A stretch of DNA of 64,000 nucleotides from Rhodococcus sovatensis. GTDB taxonomy: Bacteria; Actinomycetota; Actinomycetes; Mycobacteriales; Mycobacteriaceae. Position 1 is the stretch's first letter. The number at the start of each line of letters is the position of its first letter. Below the pieces are notes generated by a model, which did no database searches, was not told the DNA's origin, and saw only the letters and a program-made list of their open reading frames with translations. The DNA lies in contig NZ_CP147846.1 of NCBI RefSeq assembly GCF_037327425.1, positions 5,146,001-5,210,000 of the forward strand. The letters run 5' to 3'. This document shows, piece after piece, positions 17,591-26,048 of the stretch. Made by a program: the position numbers and the translations under genes.

Positions 17591-18859
17591 CTACCAGCGA
17601 GGGCTGGTGTTCTCGAAGGTCGGGTCGATGCTCTTCATGTATCCGGTGTCGTCTCGGTCGCGGATGCCGCAGTCGAGATACTGCTGGTGCAGCGAGGCAA
17701 GAGCGTCCTCGTCGATCTCGACGCCAAGCCCAGGGCCGGTGGGAACCGCGACGGCTCCGTCGACGATCTTCAAAATCCCTGGCTTGACGACATCCTCGTT
17801 CTTCCACGGCCAGTGGGTGTCGCAGGCGTAGGTGAGGTTCGGTGTGGCTGCCGCCAGATGGACCATCGCTGCGAGACTAATACCGAGGTGGCTGTTGGAG
17901 TGCATCGACAACCCCAGATCGAAGTTGTCGCACACCCCAGCGAGTAGACGGGAACGCTGCAGGCCACCCCAGTAATGGTGATCCGACAGCACGACCTGGA
18001 CCGAATCCTTCACCACTGCAGGCTTGAGCTGATCGAACGCGACGACGCACATGTTGGTTGCCAGAGGCATCTTCGCTTCGCGTGCAACCTGGGCCATGCC
18101 ATCGAGACCGGGCGTCGGATCCTCCAGATATTCGACGATGCCGTCCAGTTCCGACGCCACCCTGATGGAAGTATCGACGGTCCAGGCTGCGTTGGGATCC
18201 AAACGCAACGGAAGGTCCGGAAAGGCCTTGCGCAGAGCCTTGATTCCCGCAATCTCCTCATCGGGAGGAAATACTCCACCCTTGACCTTGATTGCGCCGA
18301 ATCCGTACTCGGCAATCATTTTTCGAGCCTGACGCACCAGGCCGTCGGGATCGATCGCTTCGCCCCACTCGTCGGCCTCGGCGCCGGGGTGAGCGGCCCA
18401 CTTGTAGAACAGGTAGGCGCTGAACGGCACAGCGTCGCGCACCTTGCCGCCGAGAAGATCCGAGACGGGTCGGCCGAGGGCCTTGCCCTGTACGTCGAGG
18501 CACGCCACCTCGAATGGGGAGAACACCCGATCCGTCGTGCTGGCGGTGGTGATCATTCCGGCAACACCGTCACCACCGGTGATGGTCGACGTCGCCAGCT
18601 GCGCGTCGATCGCTGCGCGAATCTCGTTGAGTGCGAACACATCGAGACCAACTATTGTCTCCGCGGCAGCTTCCATGCGGGCCACGTGGGCAGTGTCGGC
18701 GTAGGTCTCACCGAGGCCGACGATGCCGGCCTCGGTGTCGAGCTGGATGATCGCGCGCAGCGCGTACGGCTGATGCACACCCACTGTGTTGAGCAGCGGT
18801 GGGTCGACGAATGCAACAGGCGTGATGCGCGCTCCGACAATCCTGATAGGTCCTACCAT
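17591..18859 (-). CDS. Glucarate dehydratase-like enolase-superfamily enzyme (copy 1)
   Basis: A 422-residue member of the glucarate dehydratase branch of the mandelate racemase subgroup. Predicted to dehydrate D-glucarate to 5-keto-4-deoxyglucarate with Mg2+. Seen are the KxK base (IKVKGG), metal ligands in LDPNAAWT and YLEDPT, ATNMCV, and the His of SMHSNSHLGISL. It is shorter than canonical GudD (about 445), and its N-terminus diverges from copy 2, so the substrate may differ. Its ATG overlaps the upstream kdgD stop by one base (TGATG). Confidence 0.82.
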   Translation of the reverse strand: MVGPIRIVGARITPVAFVDPPLLNTVGVHQPYALRAIIQLDTEAGIVGLGETYADTAHVARMEAAAETIVGLDVFALNEIRAAIDAQLATSTITGGDGVAGMITTASTTDRVFSPFEVACLDVQGKALGRPVSDLLGGKVRDAVPFSAYLFYKWAAHPGAEADEWGEAIDPDGLVRQARKMIAEYGFGAIKVKGGVFPPDEEIAGIKALRKAFPDLPLRLDPNAAWTVDTSIRVASELDGIVEYLEDPTPGLDGMAQVAREAKMPLATNMCVVAFDQLKPAVVKDSVQVVLSDHHYWGGLQRSRLLAGVCDNFDLGLSMHSNSHLGISLAAMVHLAAATPNLTYACDTHWPWKNEDVVKPGILKIVDGAVAVPTGPGLGVEIDEDALASLHQQYLDCGIRDRDDTGYMKSIDPTFENTSPRW

Positions 18860-19785
18860 CAGTGAACCGCGAGCTCGTTCGCGAGTACTGCGCGGCCGGC
18901 TGCGACGATCTGGGTGAGCTCGTCCAGGTGTGATGCGCTGATGTCGACCAGCGGAGGACGGACCGGTCCTGCTTCGATGCCTTCCATCGTGACGCCCGCC
19001 TTGATGAGCGCGACGGCGTACCCGGGAACCTGGTCACGCAGCCGGACGAGCGGGTGGAAGAACTCGCGAAGCAGTGCAGCAGTGAGCTTTTCGTTTCCGG
19101 TCTGGATCGACTGGTAGAAGGCGAGGGCCAGTTCGGGCGCGAATGCGAACGTTGCGGACGAATACAGCGTCACGCCGATTGCGTGGTAGGCCTGCTGCGA
19201 GACCTCGGCGGTCGGCAATCCGTTGAAGAATTGGAAAGGCTTGCCCGACGGCTCCAGCGCGTCGAGGACTGCACGAACGATGCGGCCGACCTGGTCAAGA
19301 TCGCCTGTGCCGTCCTTGAATCCGACGACCGTCGGGAACTGAGCAACCTCGACGGCCGATGCCTCGGTGAAGCGCGCGTTGCCGCGGTTGTAGACGATGA
19401 GAGGCAGATCGGTCGAGTCTGCAACTGCCTTGGTGTAGGCAACAAGACCGGCCTGCGGCATCGTCACCAGGTACGGCGGGAGCAGGAGGATGCCGTCAGC
19501 GCCGTTGATCTTGGCGCTGCGGGCGAATGCCTTTGCCTGAGCCACGGATCCGCCTGCGCCTGCGTAGACCGGAACGCGGCCTGCGACGACGTCCACCGCG
19601 GTGCGCACGATCTTGCCGAACTCTTCGGCTTCGAGGGCGTGGAATTCACCGGTGCCGCAGGCAATGAAGACTCCACCGGGGCCGGCGTCCACACCCTTGG
19701 CGACGTGGGCGGCGAGCAATTCGTAATCGACGTCACCGGTGGCGGTGAACGGGGTGACAGGGAAGAAGAGGACTCCGTCGAGCAT
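18859..19785 (-). CDS. kdgD: 5-dehydro-4-deoxyglucarate dehydratase (copy 1)
   Basis: A 308-residue class I aldolase-fold enzyme of the DapA superfamily. It converts 5-keto-4-deoxyglucarate to 2-ketoglutarate semialdehyde, CO2 and water. The Schiff-base Lys is in VVGFKDGTGD, the catalytic Tyr in LIVYNRGN, and the phosphate-free substrate loop in ACGTGEFHAL. AGGAG lies 6 bases before the ATG. It lies between the semialdehyde dehydrogenase and a glucarate dehydratase, exactly the neighbouring pathway steps. Confidence 0.92.
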   Translation of the reverse strand: MLDGVLFFPVTPFTATGDVDYELLAAHVAKGVDAGPGGVFIACGTGEFHALEAEEFGKIVRTAVDVVAGRVPVYAGAGGSVAQAKAFARSAKINGADGILLLPPYLVTMPQAGLVAYTKAVADSTDLPLIVYNRGNARFTEASAVEVAQFPTVVGFKDGTGDLDQVGRIVRAVLDALEPSGKPFQFFNGLPTAEVSQQAYHAIGVTLYSSATFAFAPELALAFYQSIQTGNEKLTAALLREFFHPLVRLRDQVPGYAVALIKAGVTMEGIEAGPVRPPLVDISASHLDELTQIVAAGRAVLANELAVH

Positions 19786-19815
19786 TGTGTCTCCTAGTAA
19801 TGAGGATGTAAGAAA

Positions 19816-21414
19816 TCAGTCTTGGGTGAGTTGGCCGTCGATGCGGCGCCAGATCTTGTCCGGATTGCCGTCGGCGATTGCGGAGGGCAACAATGCCGTC
19901 GGGACATCCTGGTATGCAACGGGCCGCAGGAAGCGCTCGATCGCGAGAGAGCCTACGGAGGTGGTAGCCGAATTGGATGTCGCGGGGAACGGTCCGCCGT
20001 GAACCATTGCATGGCCGACCTCGACGCCAGTGGGCCAGCCGTCGAACAGGATGCGCCCAGCTTTGAGTTCGAGAACCGACAGAAGCTTGCCTGCTTCGGC
20101 GTGATCGTCGTCGTCGACGTGGATGGTTGCGGTCAGCTGACCTTCGAGGAGCGAGGCGACGTCGCGAACCTGTTGTGCATCTGTGCACTTGACGATCAGC
20201 GACGACGCACCGAAGACCTCTTCCTGCTCCACCTCGGAGGTGAGGAAGGTGTCGGCGTCGGTGACGAAAAGCGCTGCACGGCACGCATTCGGTGCATCTG
20301 TCTCTGTACCGCGGGCAACCTCGGTAGCGGACTTCGAGAGCTTGTCCACGCCCTCGGCGTAGCTGGAGGCGATGTTCGGGGTGAGCATCGTCGTCGGCGC
20401 GGTCTCGGACACTGCGACTCGGGCTGCGTCGACGAACGAATCCAGGCCGGCGCCGTCGACCGCAATGACGAGGCCCGGGTTGGTGCAGAACTGGCCCGAT
20501 CCGAGCGTCAAGGACGCTACGAACGCGCGTCCGAGATCTGCGCCGCGGGTCTCGAGAGCCTTGTCGAGAACGAACACCGGGTTGATCGAACTCATCTCCG
20601 CGTAGACCGGGATGGGCTCGCGGCGTCCGGCGGCAGCTGCGACGAGAGCGGTTCCACCCGAACGTGATCCGGTGAATCCGACTGCCTTGACGCGTGGATC
20701 GGTGACCAGTGCGGTGCCGAGGGTGCGGCCCGAGCCGTAGAGCAGCGAGAAGGTTCCCGACGGCATTCCGGTGGAGACAACGGCGTCGGAAATGGCGCGG
20801 CCGACGAGTTCCGAAGTTCCGGGGTGTGCATCGTGCGCCTTGACGATGACGGGGCAGCCTGCGGCGAGCGCCGATGCGGTATCGCCACCCGCGACGGAGA
20901 ACGCGAGTGGGAAGTTGCTGGCGCCGAAGACGGCGACCGGTCCGAGCGCAACCTTGCGCTGGCGGATGTCGGCTCGGGGCAGTGGCGCGCGGTCCGGTAG
21001 GGCCGGATCGATACGCGCGCCGTTCCAACTTCCCTCGCGGAGAACGGATGCGAACAGCCGGAGCTGACCGGTGGTACGTCCGACTTCGCCGGTGATGCGG
21101 CCGACGGGCAGGCCGGATTCGGCGACGGCTCGCTGGATCAACGTGTCACCGAGGGCCGCAATGTTGTCGGCGATGGCGTCGAGAAACTGTGCGCGGGTCT
21201 CGGACGTGGTGGCGCGGTAGTCGCCGAAGGCGGCCGAGGCGGCCGAAGCAGCGGCGTCGACATCGGTGAGATCGCCGTGGTTGTACGCGGGTTCGAGTGT
21301 CTTACCGGTGCTCGGATCGATGCCGCGTACTGCGGTTCCGGAGCCCTGCACCGCCTTGCCCGCAATGATCATCTTGCCGGTCAACTCGGTGGACTGCGTC
21401 AACGATGCTGTCAT
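19816..21414 (-). CDS. 2-ketoglutarate semialdehyde (2,5-dioxovalerate) dehydrogenase (copy 1)
   Basis: A 532-residue NAD(P)+ aldehyde dehydrogenase that oxidises 2-ketoglutarate semialdehyde to 2-ketoglutarate, the last step of aldarate catabolism. The catalytic Cys is in SGQFCTNPGL and the general-base Glu in VYAEMSSINPV; cofactor loops include GFTGSRSGG. GGAGC precedes the ATG by 5 bases. It opens the operon with kdgD, the glucarate dehydratase and perhaps the LysR gene. A close paralogue lies at 37.1-38.7 kb. Confidence 0.9.
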   Translation of the reverse strand: MTASLTQSTELTGKMIIAGKAVQGSGTAVRGIDPSTGKTLEPAYNHGDLTDVDAAASAASAAFGDYRATTSETRAQFLDAIADNIAALGDTLIQRAVAESGLPVGRITGEVGRTTGQLRLFASVLREGSWNGARIDPALPDRAPLPRADIRQRKVALGPVAVFGASNFPLAFSVAGGDTASALAAGCPVIVKAHDAHPGTSELVGRAISDAVVSTGMPSGTFSLLYGSGRTLGTALVTDPRVKAVGFTGSRSGGTALVAAAAGRREPIPVYAEMSSINPVFVLDKALETRGADLGRAFVASLTLGSGQFCTNPGLVIAVDGAGLDSFVDAARVAVSETAPTTMLTPNIASSYAEGVDKLSKSATEVARGTETDAPNACRAALFVTDADTFLTSEVEQEEVFGASSLIVKCTDAQQVRDVASLLEGQLTATIHVDDDDHAEAGKLLSVLELKAGRILFDGWPTGVEVGHAMVHGGPFPATSNSATTSVGSLAIERFLRPVAYQDVPTALLPSAIADGNPDKIWRRIDGQLTQD

Positions 21415-21497
21415 GGGTGCTCCTTCGTCTTCATTCGATCGGCCTCGCGAATGTTCGACGAGGCCTGACTCATGGGCATTGACGTTAGAAGCCGCAT

Positions 21498-21519
21498 CGA
21501 TACATGTCCAAGTTAAAAA
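21498..21519 (-). promoter_or_regulatory. Aldarate promoter motif (copy 1)
   Basis: On the minus strand, TTTTTAACTTGGACATGTATCG lies 84-105 bases before the aldehyde dehydrogenase start. TTGGAC would be the -35, with CTAACG about 17 bases later as a weak -10. The same sequence core recurs before the second glucarate dehydratase, so a common regulator is likely. A nearby CGATAC-N7-GTATCG inverted repeat (21530-21548) may also bind protein. Confidence 0.55.
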
Positions 21520-21555
21520 CTCGGTACTTCGATACATCATCGGTATCGATCGAGG

Positions 21556-21585
21556 CGCCGCCAGTGATCCACGTCATTGGCGGCG
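21556..21585 (-). terminator. Hairpin after the siderophore-binding protein gene
   Basis: CGCCGCCAGTG and CATTGGCGGCG form an 11-bp stem with one mismatch and an 8-base loop. An outer TCGATCG/CGATCGA pair extends the fold. It begins 15 bases after the gene's stop. No U-tract follows, as is common in Actinobacteria. Confidence 0.6.
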
Positions 21586-21599
21586 GCCGATCGATTCAG

Positions 21600-22613
21600 C
21601 TACAGCAGGATGTGCCTCAGGTCATCGATGACCGCAGACGCCGCCGCGAGGTTGTACCCGTCGAACCACGGCGCCGAATCGACCCTGTGGGCACGGCCTC
21701 CGGCAACCGCGGACAGCGTCGACCACAGTGGACTCGACAGCAGCGACTGTTCCACGTCGTCCCCCGCGTCGGCCTGACCACCGGCTCCGACGTAGTAGAC
21801 GATGACGTCGGCGTCGATCATCGGAAGGTTCTCCGAGCTGACCGCGACGTTGACTTTGGTCGGGTCTGCGCCGGGCGCGGTGTCGGCCGTCGGGGAGATC
21901 CCTGCGCCGGACAGAATGTCCGCGTACAGGAACGTCGACGACGCTGCGAGTGTGTTGTACGACCGAACGTCTCCCGAGGTGTCCGACACGCGTACCACGG
22001 ACAATCGGAGCCCGTCCGGCCATGCCTGAGCGACATCGGCTCGCAGGGCGGCGATGCGGCCGTCGAGCCCGACGAACGACTGCGAAGCATCGTCCTTTCG
22101 GCCAACCGCGTCGGCAACGTCGATGTATTGGTCGCGCCAATACGTGAACGGGATCAGCACGGTGGGCGCGATCGTCGACAGTTCGGAGTAGAACGGCTCA
22201 CCGATAGGCTGACGGCCGACGATCAGATCGGGCGCTGCCGCCGCGATGGCCTCGAGTTGCACGTCGCCGAGGGCGGTGACTCCGATGGACGGCAATTGCT
22301 GAGATGTCTCGCCCACAAGCGTGCGGATGCCTCCGCCCAAGGTGCCGGTCGCGACGACGGGAACGCCGAGTTCGTCGAGTGTCTGCAAACCGACGTAGGC
22401 GTCGAGGCTGACGATTCGTGTCGGCTGTGCCGGGACGACGACGTCCCCCATGGGCGTCGAGAGGGTCCGTGTCGCGTCGTTCGGTGCGGGTGCGTCGTCG
22501 CTGTCGGTTGCGCACGCGGTGAGTAGCGAGGCCAGCGCGAGTCCGGCCGCGGCACCGAAGTTCCTGCGATTCAGATCGTCGGTGACGGGCATGGTGGCGG
22601 TGAGGATGGTCAT
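21600..22613 (-). CDS. Iron-siderophore ABC transporter substrate-binding lipoprotein (FepB/FecB-like)
   Basis: A 337-residue extracytoplasmic binding protein for a ferric siderophore. NRRNF before a hydrophobic stretch ending LLTAC suggests a Tat-exported lipoprotein. The periplasmic-binding fold of the TroA/FecB type is seen in RIVSLDAYVGLQTLDELGV and PDLIVGRQ. AGGAG lies 6 bases before the start. It is downstream of a siderophore-interacting protein gene (24-base gap). No permease or ATPase for it is in the window, so they must be encoded elsewhere. Confidence 0.85.
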   Translation of the reverse strand: MTILTATMPVTDDLNRRNFGAAAGLALASLLTACATDSDDAPAPNDATRTLSTPMGDVVVPAQPTRIVSLDAYVGLQTLDELGVPVVATGTLGGGIRTLVGETSQQLPSIGVTALGDVQLEAIAAAAPDLIVGRQPIGEPFYSELSTIAPTVLIPFTYWRDQYIDVADAVGRKDDASQSFVGLDGRIAALRADVAQAWPDGLRLSVVRVSDTSGDVRSYNTLAASSTFLYADILSGAGISPTADTAPGADPTKVNVAVSSENLPMIDADVIVYYVGAGGQADAGDDVEQSLLSSPLWSTLSAVAGGRAHRVDSAPWFDGYNLAAASAVIDDLRHILL

Positions 22614-22637
22614 GTCTTCTCCTGATGTGTTGTGGGG

Positions 22638-23447
22638 TCAGAGGCCGGATTCTTCGAGGGCGGCGTCGACGACCTGCGTCAGTTCGTGTCCGCTGAGACC
22701 GTCGGTGAGTGCGCGGTCACGGACGAAATCGATGTGCTCGCGAACCTCGGCGAACCGTTGTTGCCAGGCTTCCTTGTTGCGCCTCCAGTAGCCCTTGATC
22801 TCGAATCGGTCCGGTGTCCAACCCAACTCGCGGTGGTAGAGCTTCCGGATCGCTCGTGCATCGGATGCCTCGGTTGCAGCCCACAGGTAGCCGATACCGC
22901 TCGGTCTTTCGAAGGAACGAACTGCATCGAGCAACTCGTGCTCGTCCGTCCATCGGTACGTGACGGTGGCTTCGGTCGAGACGTGCTGTTCGTCCTCTCG
23001 GCCCGGAATCGACGCGATGACGTGTGCGCGAGCGCCATGGGGGAGTTCCTCGAGGGCGCGGGTGAGCGCAGGTAATCCGGTCATATCGGCAACCAGTAAC
23101 TGCCACTCGGTGTCGGCCGGCGGCCGATACCATCCGCGGGCCTCGGACACGCGAATCGAATCACCGGGCTGCGTGTGCATTGCCCAGTCCGCGGCGACTC
23201 CGCCGTCGTGCACGACGAAGTCGATGTCGAGGTGCGGGCCCACCGGATCGAAGTGTCGGACGGTGTAGCTGCGCACGACGTCGTCGTCGAAGATCAATCG
23301 AAGTCTTTCGTCGGGCACGCCCGTGCTCGCGAACTCGGACAGGCCGGCGCCGCCGAGACGGACGCGGATCATGGAGGGCGTCACATGCCACGACGACAGG
23401 GTGACGGCGTCGAACGTCCTCGGTTCCGACGGGGCGATCGGGGGCAT
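22638..23447 (-). CDS. Siderophore-interacting FAD-binding protein (ViuB/SIP family)
   Basis: A 269-residue cytoplasmic flavin reductase predicted to release iron from imported siderophores. The FAD motif RSYTVR is present, followed by HGGVAADWA-like residues and the C-terminal NAD(P)H-binding lobe (LLVADMTGLPAL, LWAATEASDARAIRKLY). I place the start at ATG 23447, because the iron-box-like sequence lies just upstream; a longer frame to 23543 would put that site and a C9 run inside the gene. The ribosome site is weak. Confidence 0.83.
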   Translation of the reverse strand: MPPIAPSEPRTFDAVTLSSWHVTPSMIRVRLGGAGLSEFASTGVPDERLRLIFDDDVVRSYTVRHFDPVGPHLDIDFVVHDGGVAADWAMHTQPGDSIRVSEARGWYRPPADTEWQLLVADMTGLPALTRALEELPHGARAHVIASIPGREDEQHVSTEATVTYRWTDEHELLDAVRSFERPSGIGYLWAATEASDARAIRKLYHRELGWTPDRFEIKGYWRRNKEAWQQRFAEVREHIDFVRDRALTDGLSGHELTQVVDAALEESGL

Positions 23448-23491
23448 CTGGGCAACTTTCTGGAGACTGTTCAGCTCATACCCGTCCGATC

Positions 23492-23510
23492 TTAGGGTTG
23501 CCAAACTCAG
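23492..23510. promoter_or_regulatory. Weak IdeR/DtxR iron-box-like site
   Basis: TTAGGGTTGCCAAACTCAG matches about 12 of 19 positions of the IdeR consensus (TTAGGTTAGGCTAACCTAA). Its position, 45 bases upstream of a siderophore-utilisation gene, is where iron repression would be expected. The match is imperfect. Confidence 0.4.
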
Positions 23511-23547
23511 GTTCGGAGCCCCCCCCCGAGTATCGATGCCCATCGAG

Positions 23548-23584
23548 CATCGATCGATGTCTATTTAATCTTGGACATGCATCG
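23548..23584 (+). promoter_or_regulatory. Aldarate promoter motif (copy 2) with palindrome
   Basis: TTTAATCTTGGACATGCATCG (23564-23584) repeats the motif found before the first aldehyde dehydrogenase; TTGGAC is a likely -35 for the second glucarate dehydratase. A perfect 12-bp palindrome CATCGATCGATG (23548-23559) lies directly upstream and may be an operator. Confidence 0.55.
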
Positions 23585-23638
23585 GCCGGAAACCTTAGGG
23601 TTCGTGTGAGCCGAGTCACGCACACGGAAGGTTCTGTC

Positions 23639-24988
23639 ATGAACGCGCGTAACACCTCCACCCCCGTCGTCACCGAGATGCGGGTTGTTCCCATTGCGGG
23701 CCACGACGGCATGCTGCTCAACCTCAGTGGAGCGCACGCCCCGTACTTCACCAGGAACCTCGTTGTTCTCACCGACTCGAACGGCCATGTCGGTGTCGGG
23801 GAAGTTCCGGGCGGAGAGCCGATCAGGAAAACCCTCGACGATGCTCGGCCGCTGGTCGAGGGCGCGAGCATCGGTAAGTACAACGCGATCTTGGCGTCGA
23901 TGAAGTCGGCGTTCGCCGATCGCGATTCCAGTGGCCGCGGTGCGCAGACGTTCGACCTGCGTATCGCTGTTCATGCGGTCACCGCCGTGGAATCGGCTTT
24001 GCTGGACTTGCTCGGTCAGCACCTCGGCGTCAGTGTTGCTGCATTGCTCGGTGACGGGCAGCAGCGCGAGAAGGTTCAGGCGCTCGGTTACCTCTTCTTC
24101 GTCGGCGATGCAGGCAAGACGGATCTGGCGTACCGCACACCTGCGGACGAGGCCGCAGGCTCCGACGAGTGGTCACGCATCCGTCACTCCGTGGCGCTGA
24201 CTCCCGACGCCGTCGTGCGCCTCGCCGAAGCCGCGCAAGCCCGCTACGGATTTCAGGACTTCAAGCTCAAGGGCGGTGTGCTCCCGGCGGCGGAGGAGGC
24301 TGCGGCCGTGACGGCACTGGCCGAGCGATTCCCGGACGCGCGAATCACGTTGGATCCCAACGGCGGATGGCTTCTGAAGGACGCGATCGAGACCTGCCGC
24401 GGTTTGCGCGATGTGCTGGCCTACGCCGAGGACCCGGTGGGGCCCGAAGGCGGTTTCTCCGGCCGCGAAGTGATGGCGGAGTTCAAGCGCGCGACGGGAT
24501 TGCCGACCGCCACCAATATGATCGCCACCGACTGGCGGGAGATGGGCCATACCATTCGCTCCGGCGCCGTCGACATTCCGTTGGCAGACCCGCACTTCTG
24601 GACGATGAACGGTTCCGTGCGTGTTGCGCAGCTGTGCGACGCCTGGGGACTGACGTGGGGATCGCATTCCAACAACCATTTCGACGTCTCACTCGCTATG
24701 TTCACTCACGTCGCAGCTGCTGCGCCGGGGAACATCACCGCTATCGACACGCATTGGATCTGGCAGGACGGCCAGCGAGTGACCAAGGAGCCCTTCGAGA
24801 TCGAAGGGGGATTCCTGACGGTCCCCGACAAGCCCGGCCTCGGAGTCGAACTGGATTGGGACCGCGTCGACGCTGCACACGAGCTGTATCAGCGTGAGGG
24901 CCTCGGCGCACGCGACGACTCCATCGGAATGCAGTATCTGATCGATGGATGGGCCTTCGACAGCAAGCGCCCAGCGCTCGTGCGATGA
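23639..24988 (+). CDS. gudD: Glucarate dehydratase (copy 2, canonical type)
   Basis: A 449-residue enzyme, the usual GudD length, converting D-glucarate to 5-keto-4-deoxyglucarate. The N-terminus (VTEMRVVPIAGHDGMLLNLS) is typical of GudD. Catalytic features are the KxK base (FKLKGG), metal ligands in LDPNGGW and AYAEDPV, TATNMIATDW, and the His of WGSHSNNHFDVSL. It overlaps the following dehydrogenase gene (ATGA). It is transcribed divergently from the siderophore genes and shares a promoter motif with the first aldarate operon. Confidence 0.92.
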   Translation: MNARNTSTPVVTEMRVVPIAGHDGMLLNLSGAHAPYFTRNLVVLTDSNGHVGVGEVPGGEPIRKTLDDARPLVEGASIGKYNAILASMKSAFADRDSSGRGAQTFDLRIAVHAVTAVESALLDLLGQHLGVSVAALLGDGQQREKVQALGYLFFVGDAGKTDLAYRTPADEAAGSDEWSRIRHSVALTPDAVVRLAEAAQARYGFQDFKLKGGVLPAAEEAAAVTALAERFPDARITLDPNGGWLLKDAIETCRGLRDVLAYAEDPVGPEGGFSGREVMAEFKRATGLPTATNMIATDWREMGHTIRSGAVDIPLADPHFWTMNGSVRVAQLCDAWGLTWGSHSNNHFDVSLAMFTHVAAAAPGNITAIDTHWIWQDGQRVTKEPFEIEGGFLTVPDKPGLGVELDWDRVDAAHELYQREGLGARDDSIGMQYLIDGWAFDSKRPALVR

Positions 24989-25926
24989 AGGTTGTCGTCG
25001 GCGATCGGAATGTACTGCCGCACCGGGCCGAGTTCGAGAAGGCGTTGCCGGATCGAGCCGAGGTTGTGTGGGTCGTCCCTTTCGATGAATCCAGAGCTAT
25101 CGCCGAATTGGCCGATGCCGACGTGTACGTCGGAGGCAAGTTCAGCGCGGCGATGGGCGCCGCCGCTCCTGCATTGAAGATGGTGCACGTCGCAGGGGCC
25201 GGAACGGACAATGTCGAACGGTCGGGTCTCGGACCGGATGTGCAGGTGTGCAACACCTTCCATCACGAGCAGTCGATCGCGGAGTACATCGTCTCGGCCA
25301 CCGTCATGCTCCGTCGTAAAATCTTGGCGCAGGATCGTGCGCTGCGGACCGGGGTGTTCCAGACGTCGGTCTACGACCCGTCCATCGCGCAACCGTTGTC
25401 GCTCAACGGCTCCCGGGTGGGATTCGTCGGATTCGGGCACATCGGTCAGCGGGCGTGGAGGCTCTTCGAAGCCTTCGGAGCCCACGGTGCGGCCGTCACC
25501 GGCAGCGGCAATGCGTCGTCGGACAGTCTCGAGTGGAGCGCTGACGCGTCGTGGCTCGGAACCTTGATGGACTGGGCCGACATCGTCGTGGTGTCTGCAC
25601 CGCTGACCGACAAGACGCGCGGGATGATCGGTGCAGACGAGCTGGGAAGGCTCGGACGTGACGGCATTGTTGTCAACGTGGGCCGGGGGCCGCTGGTTCA
25701 GGAGCAGGCGCTGTTCGATGCGTTGTCTCGAAACGTAATTGCGGCGGCCGCCATCGACGTCTGGTACCAGTACCCCGGTGCCGATGGTGTCGGCCAGCCG
25801 AGCACACTGCCGTTCGCGGACCTGGAGAACATCCTGATGACGCCGCATTCCTCGGGCGTCACCCACCACACCTTCGTCGGGCGGGTCGCGGATATGGCGG
25901 CAAACATTGGGCGGCTCTCCGGCTGA
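24985..25926 (+). CDS. 2-hydroxyacid dehydrogenase family protein with altered active site
   Basis: A 313-residue NAD-binding protein of the D-2-hydroxyacid dehydrogenase superfamily. The dinucleotide motif is GFVGFGHIG, the catalytic Arg is in VNVGRGPLV, and the His in LMTPHSSGVTHHT. Where the usual Glu would stand (DVF..EP), the sequence is IDVWYQYP, as in formate dehydrogenase-like members that use Gln. The start overlaps gudD (ATGA), so it is coupled to glucarate use. The substrate is unknown; a keto-aldarate side product is possible. Confidence 0.8.
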   Translation: MKVVVGDRNVLPHRAEFEKALPDRAEVVWVVPFDESRAIAELADADVYVGGKFSAAMGAAAPALKMVHVAGAGTDNVERSGLGPDVQVCNTFHHEQSIAEYIVSATVMLRRKILAQDRALRTGVFQTSVYDPSIAQPLSLNGSRVGFVGFGHIGQRAWRLFEAFGAHGAAVTGSGNASSDSLEWSADASWLGTLMDWADIVVVSAPLTDKTRGMIGADELGRLGRDGIVVNVGRGPLVQEQALFDALSRNVIAAAAIDVWYQYPGADGVGQPSTLPFADLENILMTPHSSGVTHHTFVGRVADMAANIGRLSG

Positions 25927-25975
25927 CGGGCGTCGCCACCAGTGGCGTGATTAGGGCCCCTGCAGGGCACTCAAA

Positions 25976-26048
25976 CGTGCCACTGGCGCGGAGCGCCCAC
26001 CGTGCCACTGGCGCGGAGCGCCCACCGTGCCACTGGCGCGGAGGCGCC
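25976..26048. repeat. 25-bp tandem repeat, palindromic repeat family locus A
   Basis: Almost three copies of CGTGCCACTGGCGCGGAGCGCCCAC lie between convergent genes. Each unit carries a GGCGC-GGA-GCGCC hairpin and the CGTGCCACTGG core of the dispersed family. Upstream, GCACTCAAACGTGCCACTGG is the fuller form. They probably act as a transcriptional barrier between the two genes. Confidence 0.8.

Noticed and set aside
21504..22526. Long plus-strand open frame opposite the siderophore-binding protein gene
   Set aside because: No family features and Arg/Val/Gly-rich composition; the minus-strand gene has a signal peptide, ribosome site and recognised fold.
23539..23600. Second iron box around the TTAGGG near 23595
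   Set aside because: Only one half resembles the consensus, and it lies in front of gudD, for which iron control makes little sense.
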